From NCBI RefSeq assembly GCF_900188005.1, contig NZ_FZNR01000003.1:434001-498000 (forward strand): 64,000 bases of DNA, in the 5' to 3' direction. This DNA is from Actinoplanes regularis (GTDB lineage: Bacteria; Actinomycetota; Actinomycetes; Mycobacteriales; Micromonosporaceae). The position numbers and the translations under genes are program-made. Numbering within the stretch: position 1 is the stretch's first letter; each line of letters begins with the position of its first letter. The notes under the pieces were generated by a model that saw only the letters and a list, made by a program, of their open reading frames with translations, was not told the origin of the DNA and made no database searches. Below, one piece after another: positions 52,860 to 62,142 of the stretch.

Positions 52860-54317
52860 GTGCACTCCGGAACAAAGGCTCTTCTCGTGAGCATCGTCTC
52901 ATCAGCGGCAGCGCTGATACTGGTCTCCGCTCCGGGCACCGCTGCGGCAGCCAGCACGCTTGCCCCCGGGCACTCCGCCACCGCGGTTGATGCGGCGGAT
53001 CTAAGTACGATAGTGATCGACGGCGAACCCGTGCGCTTGGCGAACAGCAGCGCTGGCGAGCTGGCTCAAGCTTCGTTCACGGGTGGTCGTAATCAGAACG
53101 CCACTGCGTCTTTGGCGCCGGAGTGGGTGGCGGGCGAGGCGGGCAGTGACTACACCTACTTGCGGATCATCGACGCCAGCGGGCAAATCCTGGCCAACAC
53201 GTTGATCGTCGGGACCGGCGCGGCCACCGTCCGCGCCACTCTCCCAGCTGACGGGACTTACCGGATCGAGCTTGACCCGGCTGGCTCGCTGGTCGGCGGT
53301 GGTGACGTGACCTTGTCGGCGACGACGACGGTGCCGGTGACCATCGACGGGGACCCGGTCCGGTTGGCGAACACCCGTGCAGGTCAGGTCGCACAGGCTT
53401 CGTTCACGGGTGGTCGTAATCAGAACGTCACTGCGTCTTTGGCGCCGGAGTGGGTGGCGGGTGAGGCCGGCAGTGACTACACCTACTTGCGGATCATCAA
53501 CGCCAGCGGGCAGATCGTCGCCAACACGTTGGTCGTCGGGACCGGCGCGGCCACCGTTCGGGCCACTCTCCCGGCTGATGGCGTCTACCGCGTGGAGTTC
53601 GACCCCGCTGCTTCGCTGGTCGGTGGTGGTGACGTGACCTTGTCGGCGACGACGACGGTGCCGGTCACCATCGGCGGAGAGCCGGTCCGGTTGGCGAACA
53701 CCCGTGCAGGTCAGGTTGCACAGGCTTCGTTCACGGGTGGTCGTAATCAGAACGTCACTGCGTCTTTGGCGCCGGAGTGGGTGGCGGGTGAGGCCGGCAG
53801 CGATTACACGTATTTGCGGATCATCAACACTAGTAGCCAGATCGTGGCTAACACGTTGATCGTCGGGACCGGCGCGGCCACCGTCCGCGCCACTCTCCCA
53901 GCTGACGGGACTTACCGGATCGAGCTTGACCCGGCTGGCTCGCTGGTCGGTGGTGGTGACGTGACCTTGTCGGCGACGACGACGGTGCCGGTGACCATCG
54001 GCGGAGAGCCGGTCCGGTTGGCGAACACCCGTGCAGGTCAGGTTGCACAGGCTTCGTTCACGGGTGGTCGTAATCAGAACGTCACTGCGTCTTTGGCGCC
54101 GGAGTGGGTGGCGGGTGAGGCCGGCAGCGATTACACGTATTTGCGGATCATCAACACTAGTAGCCAGATCGTGGCCAACACGTTGATCGTCGGGACCGGC
54201 GCGGCCACCGTCCGCGCCACTCTCCCAGCGGACGGGACTTACCGGATCGAGTTCGACCCGGCTGGCTCGCTGGTCGGCGGTGGCGACGTGACCTTGTCGA
54301 GCACAAGCAGCCGCTAA
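52860..54317 (+). CDS. Secreted protein of four near-identical 109-residue repeats
   Basis: This protein of 485 residues starts at GTG 52860 after GAGGGGGAA. It has a signal peptide (about 1-31, ending APGTAAAA), a short linker and then four repeats of 109 residues. Each repeat contains PVRLANTRAGQVAQASFTGG, NQNVTASLAPEWVAG, YTYLRII and ATVRATLPADGTYRIE, resembling PPC-like beta-sandwich domains. Such domains are often surface or adhesive modules; here nothing else is attached. A hairpin terminator follows. Confidence 0.8.
   Translation: MHSGTKALLVSIVSSAAALILVSAPGTAAAASTLAPGHSATAVDAADLSTIVIDGEPVRLANSSAGELAQASFTGGRNQNATASLAPEWVAGEAGSDYTYLRIIDASGQILANTLIVGTGAATVRATLPADGTYRIELDPAGSLVGGGDVTLSATTTVPVTIDGDPVRLANTRAGQVAQASFTGGRNQNVTASLAPEWVAGEAGSDYTYLRIINASGQIVANTLVVGTGAATVRATLPADGVYRVEFDPAASLVGGGDVTLSATTTVPVTIGGEPVRLANTRAGQVAQASFTGGRNQNVTASLAPEWVAGEAGSDYTYLRIINTSSQIVANTLIVGTGAATVRATLPADGTYRIELDPAGSLVGGGDVTLSATTTVPVTIGGEPVRLANTRAGQVAQASFTGGRNQNVTASLAPEWVAGEAGSDYTYLRIINTSSQIVANTLIVGTGAATVRATLPADGTYRIEFDPAGSLVGGGDVTLSSTSSR
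53014..54300 (+). repeat. Four 327-bp tandem DNA repeats
   Basis: The sequence CTTCGTTCACGGGTGGTCG recurs at 53071, 53398, 53725 and 54052, an exact 327-bp period. The last two units are almost identical base for base, while the first differs most, indicating recent in-frame amplification. Confidence 0.9.
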
Positions 54318-54328
54318 CGTTCCGGCCA

Positions 54329-54360
54329 GGGTGCTCGACCAGTCGTAGGGTCGAGCACCC
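54329..54360 (+). terminator. Terminator of the repeat-protein gene
   Basis: GGGTGCTCGACC (54329-54340) and GGTCGAGCACCC (54349-54360) form a perfect 12-bp stem with an 8-base loop, 12 bases after the stop codon. Confidence 0.8.
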
Positions 54361-54426
54361 CGACACCGCTTCCGTCGGCAAACGTCTGTCCGGCATGTAC
54401 CGGCTCAAGACGGTCCAAAGAAGCTG

Positions 54427-55224
54427 CTACCACCGACGTCGTGGCGCTCGCTGTGCCGGCCGAGAGCGTCGCCCGCGGGGGCGCTTCGCACCGGGATACC
54501 TTTGCATCAACCGCGCACCTGGGTAAACCGGCACGAAACCGTACTGCGTGTAGTGGTCGGCCAGGACAGCAGTGCGGGGGCTCGCGAGCACTGCCATGCC
54601 CATCCTGTCGGCATGCGCAAGCAAACGCAGTACTAACCGGGTCGCCGCACCGCCGTCGTCCGGATGGGCAGCAAGGTTTGCCGCCTCGACCATGGGCACT
54701 TTATCGGCCTGCGCTCTGCTGCGGGCACGTGCGCGCGCAGCGGAATCTAGCCTGCGTAACACCGCTACAACCGTGATCAGGTACGGGGGTGCTAGCAGCA
54801 GCAGCGGACTCCATGCCCAGTCTAGAAGCATGCGCGCGACCGCGTGCGATCGTGGATATGCCACGGCCGCCGCGATGATCATCACGACGACGGGTACCAA
54901 CATCGCCGCAAGACACCCGATGAACGCGGCCCCCGCGGCGAGCCAATACCGGGGCCGCCGCGTCAGCCCCGCAACCGGCTGCAGCAGCAAAGACGCTCCT
55001 AGTCCCTGCGCCGCCACCCGGTGATCGGCGCGGGAAGCCACCATGTCGATCATGGTCATCGGCCACAGGGCCGCAGTGATCGCCCCGCCAAGGACCGGTA
55101 TCCACCCACCCGGCGTCAGCCTGCGAGTGGCCACCCACCCCAATCGGGCCAGATCCCGCCAGCGGGGCTCCAAATCCACAGGCACGAGCCTCGCCGGAGG
55201 GTCGACTGCCTCAACTAAGGTCAT
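54427..55224 (-). CDS. Membrane protein with C-terminal GNAT-like domain
   Basis: This protein of 265 residues has three to four transmembrane helices in residues 35-160 (for example IPVLGGAITAALWPMTMIDMV and FIGCLAAMLVPVVVMIIAAAVAY). They are followed by a soluble part (about 178-250), ANLAAHPDDGGAATRLVLRLLAHADRMGM and LADHYTQYGFVPV, which looks like the last half of a GNAT domain. The tail is strongly basic. A fusion of membrane anchor and acetyltransferase is unusual; whether the GNAT part is active is uncertain. Confidence 0.6.
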   Translation of the reverse strand: MTLVEAVDPPARLVPVDLEPRWRDLARLGWVATRRLTPGGWIPVLGGAITAALWPMTMIDMVASRADHRVAAQGLGASLLLQPVAGLTRRPRYWLAAGAAFIGCLAAMLVPVVVMIIAAAVAYPRSHAVARMLLDWAWSPLLLLAPPYLITVVAVLRRLDSAARARARSRAQADKVPMVEAANLAAHPDDGGAATRLVLRLLAHADRMGMAVLASPRTAVLADHYTQYGFVPVYPGARLMQRYPGAKRPRGRRSRPAQRAPRRRW

Positions 55225-55419
55225 CGCTGACCATCGTAAGGCTCCGCCCGTGAATACCGAACGGTGTCACGCCGCCGGTGCTGGAGCAGGACCAGCCTGT
55301 GCCGGAGCGGGATCGACGCGGCTGGAGCACACATCATCGCGATTGGGCGTGTGTCGTCCACCTGAAAGCGCTGCGGATCGAACACGTGGCGGCGCGATGC
55401 GTGCGCGAGGCGGCCGCGC

Positions 55420-56205
55420 TCATGCCCCACAGGCTTGTCCGGCCAGTGGAGGATCGCGTCGCCGAGTGGGCGGGGATTGCGCTGCGGGAGTGTGCCGTTG
55501 CCGCAGATCACGCAAAGTGAGTGGGCGACTGATGCCGTTGCAGCGTTCCTTGAGGATCGCCACGTCGCCCAGCCTTTCGCGTAGCTGTTCCTCTTGCCAC
55601 TCGGCGTGTGCGTACCGACGGGGATGCATTTTCAGCAGGTGCGCCCACTGTCTTTGGCCAGCTCGGACGCAGGCACCCCCGCAGTTCGCGTGCCCATAAT
55701 TTTCGGCGTACATCGATGGTGGTTCGATGCCGAGCGACCGGCACCAGGCGAGCTGTTCCTGCTTCGACAGATCCGGTGTCTGCATCATGGGGAACTCGAC
55801 GGGCCACGGTTTCCAGCCGGCCGCGATGCCGGGCGCTCGTGCCTGGTCGCGCGGTGATCCGTCTAGGCCGACGTAAAGAATGGTGTCGGCCGGGTCGGTG
55901 TTGGCGGTCAGCCACGCCCGGCAAGGCTTAATTTTCTAATGGTAAGTGCAGGGCGCCAGCCTACTATTTCCGAGATATCGAACGTCACCGAATAGCTGCC
56001 AGGGGGTGCGGCCGTCGCAGACTCGGGTGACGGGAACGCCGAGGTAGCGGCTGCTGTCGGCGAGGAACCTGTAGTTGTCGGGATCTTCGGTCAGGACGTC
56101 GGCAAACAGGAGGACCAGGTTGTTGGTGCCGTACTTTTCGGCGATCCGGAGTGCGGCGCAAAACGACGTAATTCCTGTGCTGTATTGGACCACGCGCAGT
56201 GTCAT
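55420..56205 (-). pseudogene. PAPS-reductase-family gene with one in-frame amber codon
   Basis: From ATG 56205 the frame encodes a PP-loop protein (VVQYSTGITSFCAALRIAEKYG ... NLVLLFADVLTEDPDNYRF). It meets TAG at 55938-55936 after CTYH and then continues in the same frame with KIKPCRAW, DTILYVGLDG, and PDLSKQEQLAWCRSLGI / GHANCGGACVRAGQRQW to a stop at 55420. All conserved blocks are in one frame, so a single substitution (likely Leu TTG to TAG) broke it. The family occurs on mobile elements, with role unknown. Readthrough is possible but unproven. Confidence 0.75.
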
Positions 56206-56286
56206 TCGTAGTGTCCTTGCGAAGTGTTCGGGCCGGATTCGGTGACGAAGCGGCAGCAAGTGGCGGGGATGTTTGCCGGGTGGCGG

Positions 56287-56847
56287 TCACCGCCCGGCGG
56301 GGGTGGATACCGGTTGTTCGTGGCGGCGGATCCAGGCCTGCATCTGGTCGGCGTTCATCCACCGCCAGCGGGTGCCGTCGGGCCGGATCCGGTCGGTGTA
56401 TTCGGCGAAGCGGGTGATGCCGAGGGCGACGGCGAAGTGGGTGAGGTAGTCGGCGAAGTCGCCGGGTGTACCCATCTGGTGGGCGAGGGCGGCCATCTGC
56501 CGGTCGGTGCGGCGCAGGAACGTGGCCATGCTCTGCGCGCGGGTGAGGTTGACCGTGTGGGGCCGGTATTCGTAGCACCAGCCGTAGGCGTGGCCGCCGG
56601 CGACGTCGCCGACGGTGTCGAGCGAGGCGCGCACGTGCAGGTCGGCGTATTGCGAATAGCGGTCGCGCGGGTCGCCGTAGTCGTTGAACAGCGGGCTCAG
56701 CACGGTGCCGGGGTCGTGGCTGGAACCGCCCGGGGTTACGCCGGGCTGATGGCGGTAGCAGATCACCGCGCCGAGTTCCGTGAACCCGTGCCGGTCGGTA
56801 CGCGACAGGCTGAGCAGCAGTTCGGGATGCGGACGCGAGGGCTTCAC
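56287..56847 (-). CDS. Hypothetical protein
   Basis: This protein of 186 residues starts at GTG 56847, chosen because GGAG lies six bases upstream; an apparent earlier part has no start codon with a ribosome site. It contains SLSRTDRHGFTELGAVICYRHQPG, AYGWCYEYRPHTVNLTRAQSMATFLRRTDRQM and a Trp/Arg-rich end. No family is recognised. It lies downstream of the relaxase gene on the same strand. Confidence 0.65.
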   Translation of the reverse strand: MKPSRPHPELLLSLSRTDRHGFTELGAVICYRHQPGVTPGGSSHDPGTVLSPLFNDYGDPRDRYSQYADLHVRASLDTVGDVAGGHAYGWCYEYRPHTVNLTRAQSMATFLRRTDRQMAALAHQMGTPGDFADYLTHFAVALGITRFAEYTDRIRPDGTRWRWMNADQMQAWIRRHEQPVSTPAGR

Positions 56848-56878
56848 AGTGATCTCCAGATATCGCAGGTGAACGGGC

Positions 56879-57172
56879 TTAGAACAGGTGCAGTTGCCGC
56901 CATCGGCCGGTGACGGCACCCAGCCGTATCGGTCGTTGGCGGTGGTGTGCGGGATCGCGGCGGCGCAGGTTGTCGACGTGCACCCGGTGGTGGGGAACGT
57001 CGTCGCGGGCGCCGCGCCGGGGCCACGGTTTGATCACCGCGTAGGGCCAACGGATGTCGATCACGGCGCAGCGGGGCTGCTGGTAGCAGATGGGCGGCGC
57101 GGTGATGGTCCGGGCGATGGGCCGGACGATCATGGCTTCGCGGATTTCGCCGGGCTCGATCCGACGACTCAC
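56879..57172 (-). CDS. Small hypothetical protein
   Basis: This protein of 97 residues starts at GTG 57172 (MSRRIEPGEIREAMIVRPIARTITAPPICYQQPRCAVIDIRWPYAVI). The first half looks like a small beta domain with two Cys and the second half is Arg/His-rich. No family is recognised; it is between the relaxase and the preceding hypothetical gene. Confidence 0.5.
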   Translation of the reverse strand: MSRRIEPGEIREAMIVRPIARTITAPPICYQQPRCAVIDIRWPYAVIKPWPRRGARDDVPHHRVHVDNLRRRDPAHHRQRPIRLGAVTGRWRQLHLF

Positions 57173-57222
57173 AGGCCGATCTCCTCTCCGTTGGGCCGGT
57201 GTGGTCCAGGCATGACGAAAGA

Positions 57223-57256
57223 GCGCCGCGCCACCGGTGTGCTGGTGGTGCGGCGC
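57223..57256 (-). terminator. Hairpin downstream of the relaxase gene
   Basis: GCGCCGC-G-CCACC (57223-57235) pairs with GGTGG-T-GCGGCGC (57244-57256), a 13-bp stem with one G.T pair and an 8-base loop. It lies between the relaxase stop and the next minus-strand gene and would limit readthrough. Confidence 0.6.
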
Positions 57257-57287
57257 CTACGGGAACGTGATGCAGGCAGGGGTGCTG

Positions 57288-60200
57288 TTACCAGGTGATC
57301 TGGATGCCGGCCTGCTGCGACTGTTGTTCCATCGGGGCGGTCGAACGGATCTGCCGCACAACCTGCACAGCCGTCGGTGGCGCGGGCGGCGGGTCCTGCG
57401 GTGCCGGTTCCGGCGCAAGGTGCAGGTGGCCGCGCTGGACGAGTTCGGTGTGCAGGTGCGCGGCGTAGACGGGTGCGGTGAGTAGGGTGTCGGCGTCGTC
57501 GTGGCGGGGGCCGAGCCAGTCGCCGCCGAGCTTTTCAGCGATGGTGCGGGTGATCGTCTCGCGTTCGTTGTCGGGCAGGGCGAGGTACACGTCGGCGGCG
57601 ACCCGGGCCGTCGTGGTGTCGGCCGGCGGGTGGTGCGGGTGGCGTGCGGCCAGGACCGCGTCGGCGGCGTGCAGGTAGGCGCGGTGCCCGGCGGACTCGG
57701 CCGGGAGGTAGGCGCCGAGCGGCCGGGCCGGGTCGTCGAGGGTGACCTGGTGCTGGTCACGGAAAGCGGCCACAGTGCCGACGTGGCGCAGCCACGCGGC
57801 GAGTTCCGGGCCGGTGGTGGGCGCGTCCCCGAGCCCGGCCAGCCAGGCCGGACGGTCCAGCAAGGCGTGCATGGACAAGTCGTGAACGCGCTGCAGGACG
57901 AGTTTGTCGGCGTCGCCGAGATAGCCGGTCAGCTGCGGGTGCGCCACGTCCGGGGTGGCGGACAGCCACGGCAGCGGCCCGGCCGCAGGTTGCGGGCGGG
58001 TGTAGGTGTGGACCTGCTGGCGGACACCGTCGAGGTCGGCTCCGGCCCGCACCCCGGACAGCAGCAGCTCGGCGGGCTGCCCGTTGGTTTCGGCGGCTTT
58101 CACCGTCCAGGCCAGGGCCCGCCACGCGTCGTCGGTGTCGGGATCGGCCGGCGCGGGCTCCTTCTCCAGGTGCTGGTTGATCCGCCAGGCGAGCACCTGC
58201 GAGGTCGACTGCACGTCGTCCAACGGACGTGACAGGACCGCGTTCGCCACGACCGCGAGGGATTCGTGCCCGGCGTTCTCCGCGCGGCGGATCGCCGCGC
58301 GCAGCGCCGGCCACGCCGGCTCATCGGCAGCACGTTCGGCAGCGTCGTCGCCGAGGATCAGACCGACGAGCCGCTGGTAGTCGGTGCCGCCGCTGATCGG
58401 ATCGGTGTGCAGCAGCTTCGGCGCCCGGACCGCGCTGGCAGCGTCGAGAGACTGCTCGTCGGCGAGCTTCGGAGCCAACAGAGCCGCGTACCGGGTGGCA
58501 TCCTCGACCGTCGGCTGAGCCAGATGCGCGGCCGGAGTACGGCCGTCGACGTGCTCATCGATGCGCCACGCGAGCAGCTTCGCCGGGGAGTCACCGCGAG
58601 TCAGTGCCCCGCGGCGGGCGGTGCCAGCCAAGACCTGCGGCAAATCCCAGCCGTCGCCTTCGACCGTGCGCAGCGTGCGGACCACGGAGCTCCATGCGGG
58701 GTCACGCACGACCGCGCGGACGTCGTCGGGCAAGGCATCGGCGACGAGGGCGCGCAGGCGCAGATCGTCGGCCTTTTCGGCGGCGTACCGCAGCCGGGGT
58801 AGCAGGGTGGCGAGGCTGCGGGCGTCCTCGCGGGCGCGCGCGATCGACTCGGTGGCCGACGGCTGCGCGCCTTCGGTGGCTAGGACGGTTTCCAGGACTT
58901 CGCGGGCGGCGCGGGCGTGCCGGTCGTAGACGGTGCGGTCCATCCGCGCGTCCTGGTCCTGCGGCATGACCCGGTGGGTGACCGCGTAGAGGGTGGTGGA
59001 CTGCCGGGCCCGGGTTGCCGCGACGTACAGCGTTTCGCGGGTCATGTCGTCGGTGACCAGGGCGTGCGCGGTGTCGACGGTGGCACCTTGCGCGCGGTGC
59101 ACGGTGGTCGCGTAGTGCAGCTCGACGTGCGCCGCCACGTACTGCTTCGGCAGGATCAGGGTGCCGCCGTGCCCGTGGTGCTGAACCTTGAGTGAGCCGT
59201 CCCTGCGGCGTGCGGTGACGGTCCACGCGTCGCCGTTACGGACCCAGTCCTTGCCGCGGTTGACGGTCAGTTTCCGGTCGTTGTCGCGGGTGACGATCCA
59301 GTCGCCGCGCCCAGCCTGGTTGCCGTCGTGCAGGGTGACGCCGTCTTGTTCGACCTGTCCGGCGGTGACCCTGTCGGCGCGGGCACGTGCGGACAGGGCG
59401 GTGACTCCGGCGCTGGTGGAGGCCACCATCAGGGTGCGCTGGCCGCCGGTCATGTCGGCGTGCCAGCCGTTGTAAGCCTGCTCGATCATCGCCTCAACGC
59501 TGCCGCCGACGATCCGATCATGGTCGGTGTAGAAGTCCAGGGCGGCGGTGTCGCCCTCTCGCAGCGCGCGTGTGGCGTCGGCCTCGGCCGGGCTGGCGAA
59601 CCGGTGCAGGTGGGTGAGTTCGACCGCGCCGATCTCGGTGGCGAGTAGGCGCAGTGCGCCGCCGGATTCGACGGCGGACAGCTGCCGGTGGTCGCCGAGA
59701 AGCCGGACCGTGGCGCCGTATCGGTCGGCGACCTCGCGCAGCGTGTCCAGGTTTCGGGTGCCGGCCAGGCCGGCTTCGTCGACCAGGACGACGTCACCAG
59801 CATGGACATGGAAGAACGCTTCGGACGCCCGAATCCGGCCCGCGCGGTCCGGTTCCGGCTGCCCTTTCGTGAGGTGTTCGTAGACGAACTTGTGCACGTT
59901 CTCGGCCGGCGTGCCGCCCAGGTCGGACGACAGCACCGCCGCCGCAGCCGCTGAGGTGGCCAGGGGAATCAGCCGCCTGCCATGCTGGTCGAGCACGTGC
60001 TGGTAGGCACGCATCGTCGTGGTCTTACCCGCCCCGGCAGGGCCGAGACCAACGGTGATCATGTTCGGATCGGTGGCGAACGCGACCACCATCGCCCGCT
60101 GGCCGGCGTCCAGGCTGGTGCCGGTGGCGGCCTCGAACTCATCCAGCGTGGCCTGCACCGACGCGTGCGGCAGACTCCCGCCGACCGGTGTCCGGGCCGC

Positions 60201-61817
60201 GGTGAGCAGCCGCTGTTCGGCGTCGAGGATGTCGCGGCTGGTGTACCGGGTGCCGCCGTGCTGGGTGAACACCGACTCGCCGTCGGGGCGACGCAGCATG
60301 GCCGGCTCGTCGAGTTCCGGCTGTACGGTGACCGTCGTCGACTGCTCGACGGCGGCCTCGACCACCTGGCGCACGAGGGCATCACGAGCCTCGGTGTCGG
60401 TGAACGCCAGCCCGTCCAGGAACACCGACGCAGGTGGTTCACGCAGCAGCCGATCCGCTTCGGCGCGCAGATTCCACACCGTCCAGGTGGACCGGGACAT
60501 CTCCGCCCGGCCCACCGTGAGCGCCGCCAGCGCCGCGATCTGGTCTGTGGAAACAGCTGTGGACAACTGCCGTTCGCGCTGGTCGGCCCCCTTTTTGTCC
60601 GGGACGACGGCGGTGAGTGCGCGCAGCGCGGTACGGCCGTGTTCAGCGGTCAGCCGCTGGGTCCACTCGGTGCGCAGCGCCGCGAGAGATCGCGGTAGTT
60701 GCTTGGGGCCGCGGGTGGCCAGGTTCGCCTGCTCGGCCAGTTTGAACGCCGCCGCGTGGTCCGGGTCGTGGCCGTGGCTGCGCCGGAAGTCGACGATCAG
60801 ATTGTCGTAGCGGGCCTCGATCTGTGCCCGCCTGCTGGAGAACGACCGGATGAACTCCAGCGGCATCCCGGCGACTTCCCGGATCGGATGCCGCTTGCCG
60901 GCGGTGTCCGCTCGGACCTCGAACCCGACACCCAGCAGGTCGCGGGCGACGGTCTCGACGGTGGAGTTGTAGTGCTCGGACGCGGCGACCCCGATGCGGT
61001 ACAGCGCCCGCCCGTCCACGCTGCGCCACACCCCATCGACCCCTTGGATCTTGTTCGGGATCGCGACGTGGGTGTGCAGGTTCGGGTCGCCGTCACGCGA
61101 GTCGTAGTGGTCGAAGCGAGCGTAGAGCAGGCCCTTGGTGGCCAGCTGCGCCTGCCCGACATCGCCGCCCCGGGTGAACGCGGCGTGCTCCTCCAGCAGC
61201 GCCAGCGCCGAGTCCCGGGCCTGTTCGTGCGCTTGCTGGACGGCGTCGCGGACCCACTGCCGTTCGTCGAGCGCCCACAGCAGCACCAGGCTCTTGACCG
61301 GCGTGAACACCAAGTCGTAGCCGGCGACGCCGCCACGAGCGCGGCGGGCTTCCTCGGCACGCGCCTTACCGAGTTCGGCGGCGGTGGGCTCGCGGCCGGT
61401 CTCGGTACGGATGGTCTGCATGCGCTGATCGACCCGGGCATCGAAGTGCTCCAGGGTGGTGTACACGGGGAAGCGGCGGCCGAGCGTTGCGGCCCGCAGG
61501 GCGTCCTGCGACGCCTTCTCGAGCTGCTCTTCGGTCATCCCGGCGTGCGTGTTCCGCCGCAGGTAGTCGTCGATGATCCGGTCGGCGTCCGGGTGCATGC
61601 CAGAGCCGAACAGGTGCCGCATCTGCGTCTCGGTCACCGCCCCGGTCAACCCCAGCGCGTCGACGCCGTTGCCGCCCCATACACCGGGCGGGTTGCCGTG
61701 CTCGGTGTAGTAGCTGGCCGGGTCCTGGTGCCGTTCGCGGTCGCAGTCGCCGCCGGCCACGTGCCGGGTGAGGTAGGTGTAGCCGTCCCCGACGCTCAGC
61801 TTGTGCAGCGTCATCAC
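57288..61817 (-). CDS. traA: MobF-family relaxase-helicase (TrwC/TraA type)
   Basis: This protein of 1509 residues has N-terminal Tyr residues (DGYTYLTRHV, 11-20) that fit the catalytic tyrosine of MobF relaxases. The metal triad is in DGDPNLHTHVAIPNK (His 248 and 250). Walker A GPAGAGKTTTM (about 593-603), VVLVDEAGLAGT (Walker B), RLLGDHRQLSAVESGGALRLL and TVHRAQGATVDTAHALV show an SF1 RecD/TraI-type helicase. It nicks oriT and unwinds the transferred strand. Start GTG 61817 (or ATG 61814) follows GGAGGTGA. It is divergent from the small coiled-coil gene. Confidence 0.93.
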   Translation of the reverse strand: MMTLHKLSVGDGYTYLTRHVAGGDCDRERHQDPASYYTEHGNPPGVWGGNGVDALGLTGAVTETQMRHLFGSGMHPDADRIIDDYLRRNTHAGMTEEQLEKASQDALRAATLGRRFPVYTTLEHFDARVDQRMQTIRTETGREPTAAELGKARAEEARRARGGVAGYDLVFTPVKSLVLLWALDERQWVRDAVQQAHEQARDSALALLEEHAAFTRGGDVGQAQLATKGLLYARFDHYDSRDGDPNLHTHVAIPNKIQGVDGVWRSVDGRALYRIGVAASEHYNSTVETVARDLLGVGFEVRADTAGKRHPIREVAGMPLEFIRSFSSRRAQIEARYDNLIVDFRRSHGHDPDHAAAFKLAEQANLATRGPKQLPRSLAALRTEWTQRLTAEHGRTALRALTAVVPDKKGADQRERQLSTAVSTDQIAALAALTVGRAEMSRSTWTVWNLRAEADRLLREPPASVFLDGLAFTDTEARDALVRQVVEAAVEQSTTVTVQPELDEPAMLRRPDGESVFTQHGGTRYTSRDILDAEQRLLTAARTPVGGSLPHASVQATLDEFEAATGTSLDAGQRAMVVAFATDPNMITVGLGPAGAGKTTTMRAYQHVLDQHGRRLIPLATSAAAAAVLSSDLGGTPAENVHKFVYEHLTKGQPEPDRAGRIRASEAFFHVHAGDVVLVDEAGLAGTRNLDTLREVADRYGATVRLLGDHRQLSAVESGGALRLLATEIGAVELTHLHRFASPAEADATRALREGDTAALDFYTDHDRIVGGSVEAMIEQAYNGWHADMTGGQRTLMVASTSAGVTALSARARADRVTAGQVEQDGVTLHDGNQAGRGDWIVTRDNDRKLTVNRGKDWVRNGDAWTVTARRRDGSLKVQHHGHGGTLILPKQYVAAHVELHYATTVHRAQGATVDTAHALVTDDMTRETLYVAATRARQSTTLYAVTHRVMPQDQDARMDRTVYDRHARAAREVLETVLATEGAQPSATESIARAREDARSLATLLPRLRYAAEKADDLRLRALVADALPDDVRAVVRDPAWSSVVRTLRTVEGDGWDLPQVLAGTARRGALTRGDSPAKLLAWRIDEHVDGRTPAAHLAQPTVEDATRYAALLAPKLADEQSLDAASAVRAPKLLHTDPISGGTDYQRLVGLILGDDAAERAADEPAWPALRAAIRRAENAGHESLAVVANAVLSRPLDDVQSTSQVLAWRINQHLEKEPAPADPDTDDAWRALAWTVKAAETNGQPAELLLSGVRAGADLDGVRQQVHTYTRPQPAAGPLPWLSATPDVAHPQLTGYLGDADKLVLQRVHDLSMHALLDRPAWLAGLGDAPTTGPELAAWLRHVGTVAAFRDQHQVTLDDPARPLGAYLPAESAGHRAYLHAADAVLAARHPHHPPADTTTARVAADVYLALPDNERETITRTIAEKLGGDWLGPRHDDADTLLTAPVYAAHLHTELVQRGHLHLAPEPAPQDPPPAPPTAVQVVRQIRSTAPMEQQSQQAGIQITW

Positions 61818-62142
61818 GGGGCCGGCTCACCTCCATTTCTTTGTCCGGGCAGCACTGGTGAAACCGTGCATTGGTCGGCGTTTTCGGTAGGGCGAGCATA
61901 GCGGTTTAGTGCGCCCCTGCCCAATGCTTTTCATCCGTGGCCAGATCATCTGCAAGAGGTGTGTCGTCGTTCTTCTGTCGGCCTGATGGTGAGCGCGTTG
62001 TGCCTGCTCATAGCCGCTTCTGTGGCGCTTTGGTGCGGATCTCTTTTTCGGTTGTTTTCGATTATTCGCGGTTGTCTTTTATTGCTTTGGAATTCGGACA
62101 TGATCTTGTCTTTGAATGGTTTTATCGGCTACGGTTTGCGGC
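61818..62142. other. Divergent spacer with AT-rich core, candidate oriT
   Basis: About 325 bases lie between the relaxase gene and a small divergent gene. The segment 62040-62140 is strikingly T-rich for this DNA (TTTTTCGGTTGTTTTCG, TCTTTTATTGCTTTGG). Transfer origins of MobF systems lie next to the relaxase gene and are often AT-rich, so oriT is plausible here. No nic site could be assigned. Confidence 0.45.
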
